Part shown: in pieces, positions 31,188-32,555 of the stretch | Layout: every line of letters starts with the position of its first letter | Position numbering within the stretch: the first letter of the stretch is position 1 | Assembly (NCBI GenBank): GCA_937981985.1 | Contig: CALJNB010000038.1 | Coordinates: 1-32,555, forward strand | DNA length: 32,555 nt | Source of the DNA: an uncultured bacterium | GTDB taxonomy: Bacteria > Myxococcota_A > Bradymonadia > Bradymonadales > Bradymonadaceae | Direction: 5' to 3' | Notes under the pieces: model-generated | Databases searched by the model: none | The model's input: only the letters and a program-made list of their open reading frames with translations | Told to the model about the DNA's origin: nothing | Program-made: the position numbers and the translations under genes

Positions 31188-32555
31188 ATGGATAACTATT
31201 GTATTCGAATTTTTGTGAGCCTTATTTGTACGCTTGTTTCAACGATATCCTTTGCGCAAAGCTCGACGACTCTTGAGGATGATGGAGGCTCTTTTGCAGA
31301 TGTTGAGTATCAGATTTGGGGCAGTTCACGCGACCAAGAAAGTTTCGATGAAGATGAACCCTTGGCGTCCCGTGAAGACTTATACCACCGACTCAATATC
31401 GATGCGGGAATGGCTTTGGGCTCTCTTAAACTCCACCTAAATACTGATCTCGTCTCAGGACAGATTGTCGGATCAATTCCAGCAGAAACAGCAAAAGACT
31501 TCCTCACGAATAACGCCAACGACGAGCGTCGTGGTAAAGTGCTGGATGAAATCATTCCCAATATTTTTGACCCTTATGAAGCCTATGTCGAGTTTAGTAG
31601 TATTGTTAATGCTCGGTTGGGATTGCAAACAAGTGATTTTGGGATGGGGCTTATCGCGAATTCGGGAAGGCAAACCCCCGACGACTTATTCAGCCAAACG
31701 AGCGGTGGAGATCGGTCGCTTCGAATGATGCTTGGATTTCGTCCTTTTGCCTTAGGTAGAAAAGCGTCTCGCGTTATGAAAAAAATCTCGGTTATTCTAG
31801 CTGGCGATCTTGTTTTCTTGGATGACAATATGAGCATGCTTCGAGGTGATCAGGCTATACAAGGGGTTGCCTCGGTGTTCTATCAAGATCAAAATCCGGT
31901 AAATCCACTAGAGAAATCCTTTGTGGGGGCTTACTTTGCGTATCGTAATCAGACCGACGAAAATGGTGATTTACTCGTCGTTTCGGCCATCGATATTAGC
32001 GGACGAAAAGCGTGGCTCAATGAATCCAAAAATTTTAGTGTCGACTTGGGTTTTGAATCCGCGTTGATTTCTGGATCTACCAATAGGGCCTACACACAAT
32101 CGGGAAAGGTAGATTCAAATCTTCTTGCTTTCGGTACAGCTGTCGAAATTAGTGCCAAACATATACCACTGCAAATTGGGGCGAAGCTGAAGGCGGGTTA
32201 CGCGTCCGGAGACGCTAATCCTGATGATGACACCCTCTTTCGATTTCGTTTCGATCCAAATTATAAAGCGGGTCTCATTCTTTACGATCACTATATTCCG
32301 GCCATGACGCGTCAATCCTATTTTCGTGCAAGTGACTCCACTCAATCGGGTGAGCCACCGCGAGGCGTTCATCATCTAATATCTGACGGCGCAATCGAAA
32401 ATTCTCTTTTCCTTAACCCTCAATTTATTTTCGGCGATTCTGAGGGGCTTTTAGCGGGTGTTGGATTGTTATGGGCGAAATCTGCCGTTCCATTATCGGA
32501 TCCATTTTCAACTTTTAAAAATGGAGGGACTCCTATTGGAATCAACGGCGGTGAA
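31188..32555 (+). CDS. Probable outer-membrane beta-barrel protein, 3' end outside window
   Basis: 456 codons run without a stop from ATG 31188 to the window edge. Signal peptide ~1-23 (CTLVSTISFA|Q). The rest alternates short amphipathic strands and polar turns (KLHLNTDLVSGQIVG, VEFSSIVNARLGLQTSDFGMGL, SVDLGFESALISGS, LAGVGLLWAKSA), as in porins or other transmembrane barrels, with long loops rich in Asp and Asn. I do not recognise the family; alginate-export-like and MXAN-type barrels are candidates. It faces away from the HD-GYP gene across a 213-bp divergent gap, and no clear ribosome-binding site is visible. Its real C-terminus (usually an aromatic residue in barrels) cannot be seen. Confidence 0.75.
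   Translation, partial: MDNYCIRIFVSLICTLVSTISFAQSSTTLEDDGGSFADVEYQIWGSSRDQESFDEDEPLASREDLYHRLNIDAGMALGSLKLHLNTDLVSGQIVGSIPAETAKDFLTNNANDERRGKVLDEIIPNIFDPYEAYVEFSSIVNARLGLQTSDFGMGLIANSGRQTPDDLFSQTSGGDRSLRMMLGFRPFALGRKASRVMKKISVILAGDLVFLDDNMSMLRGDQAIQGVASVFYQDQNPVNPLEKSFVGAYFAYRNQTDENGDLLVVSAIDISGRKAWLNESKNFSVDLGFESALISGSTNRAYTQSGKVDSNLLAFGTAVEISAKHIPLQIGAKLKAGYASGDANPDDDTLFRFRFDPNYKAGLILYDHYIPAMTRQSYFRASDSTQSGEPPRGVHHLISDGAIENSLFLNPQFIFGDSEGLLAGVGLLWAKSAVPLSDPFSTFKNGGTPIGINGGE

Noticed and set aside
1..32555. Mobile element, prophage or defence island
   Set aside because: No transposase, integrase, terminal repeats, phage structural genes, restriction, toxin-antitoxin or CRISPR genes are visible; composition is even and most genes are housekeeping, envelope or signalling.

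Overview
This window looks like ordinary chromosome from a Gram-negative bacterium of the Myxococcota/Bradymonadota type (the former Deltaproteobacteria). The clues are an AgmX/PglI-type C-terminal domain, a Ser/Thr kinase with the myxobacterial HRDVSPPN catalytic loop, a MYXO-CTERM-like segment, Cys-rich and Asn-Gly-Ser-repeat lipoproteins, and many TPR, GAF and HD-GYP proteins. Base composition is moderate (mid-40s % GC by eye), low for cultured myxobacteria, so an uncultured lineage is likely. I saw no insertion sequence, phage gene, tRNA, rRNA or CRISPR array.

Layout. 3-983: end of an AgmX/PglI-type protein cut by the window edge. 991-1599 (minus): ClpP protease. 1724-5327: an exported retropepsin-like protease, an FtsB/DivIC-like protein with an unusual extra domain, and a membrane GAF-GAF-GGDEF diguanylate cyclase. 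5410-7325: an LpoB-like lipoprotein translationally coupled to a COG3014-like lipoprotein. 7407-7724 (minus): a small membrane protein. 7882-9801: a large lipoprotein with two Ig-like domains and a possible lipid-binding (TULIP-like) body. 9802-10050: non-coding DNA with a duplicated ~67-bp element. 10051-12736 (minus): aspartate-semialdehyde dehydrogenase followed by a composite exported protein (MYXO-CTERM-like segment joined in frame to a beta-barrel precursor). 13124-17576: a small two-helix membrane protein and a 1334-residue TPR protein. 17603-18841 (minus): an endonuclease/exonuclease/phosphatase-family lipoprotein. 18931-19389: an isolated small conserved protein. 19412-21354 (minus): overlapping wecB and chaN-like genes. 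21519-23732: a zinc-ribbon tail-anchored protein and two Cys-rich lipoproteins. 23826-29425: a beta-CASP metallo-hydrolase, a tail-anchored Ser/Thr kinase and a lytic transglycosylase. 29436-30974 (minus): a receiver-GAF-HD-GYP regulator. 31188-end: start of an outer-membrane barrel-like protein cut by the window edge.

Together the genes lean towards the cell envelope and signalling: septum and peptidoglycan (FtsB-like, LpoB-like, Slt), surface lipoproteins, and both a c-di-GMP-making and a c-di-GMP-degrading enzyme. They sit in short one- to three-gene units rather than one obvious system. The observations most worth a second look are the FtsB-like/ExbD-like fusion, the composite MYXO-CTERM/beta-barrel ORF, the putative lipid-binding folds in two unrelated-looking proteins, a lipoprotein gene with no usable AUG/GUG/UUG start for its signal peptide, and a recurring TAYACT -10 element.
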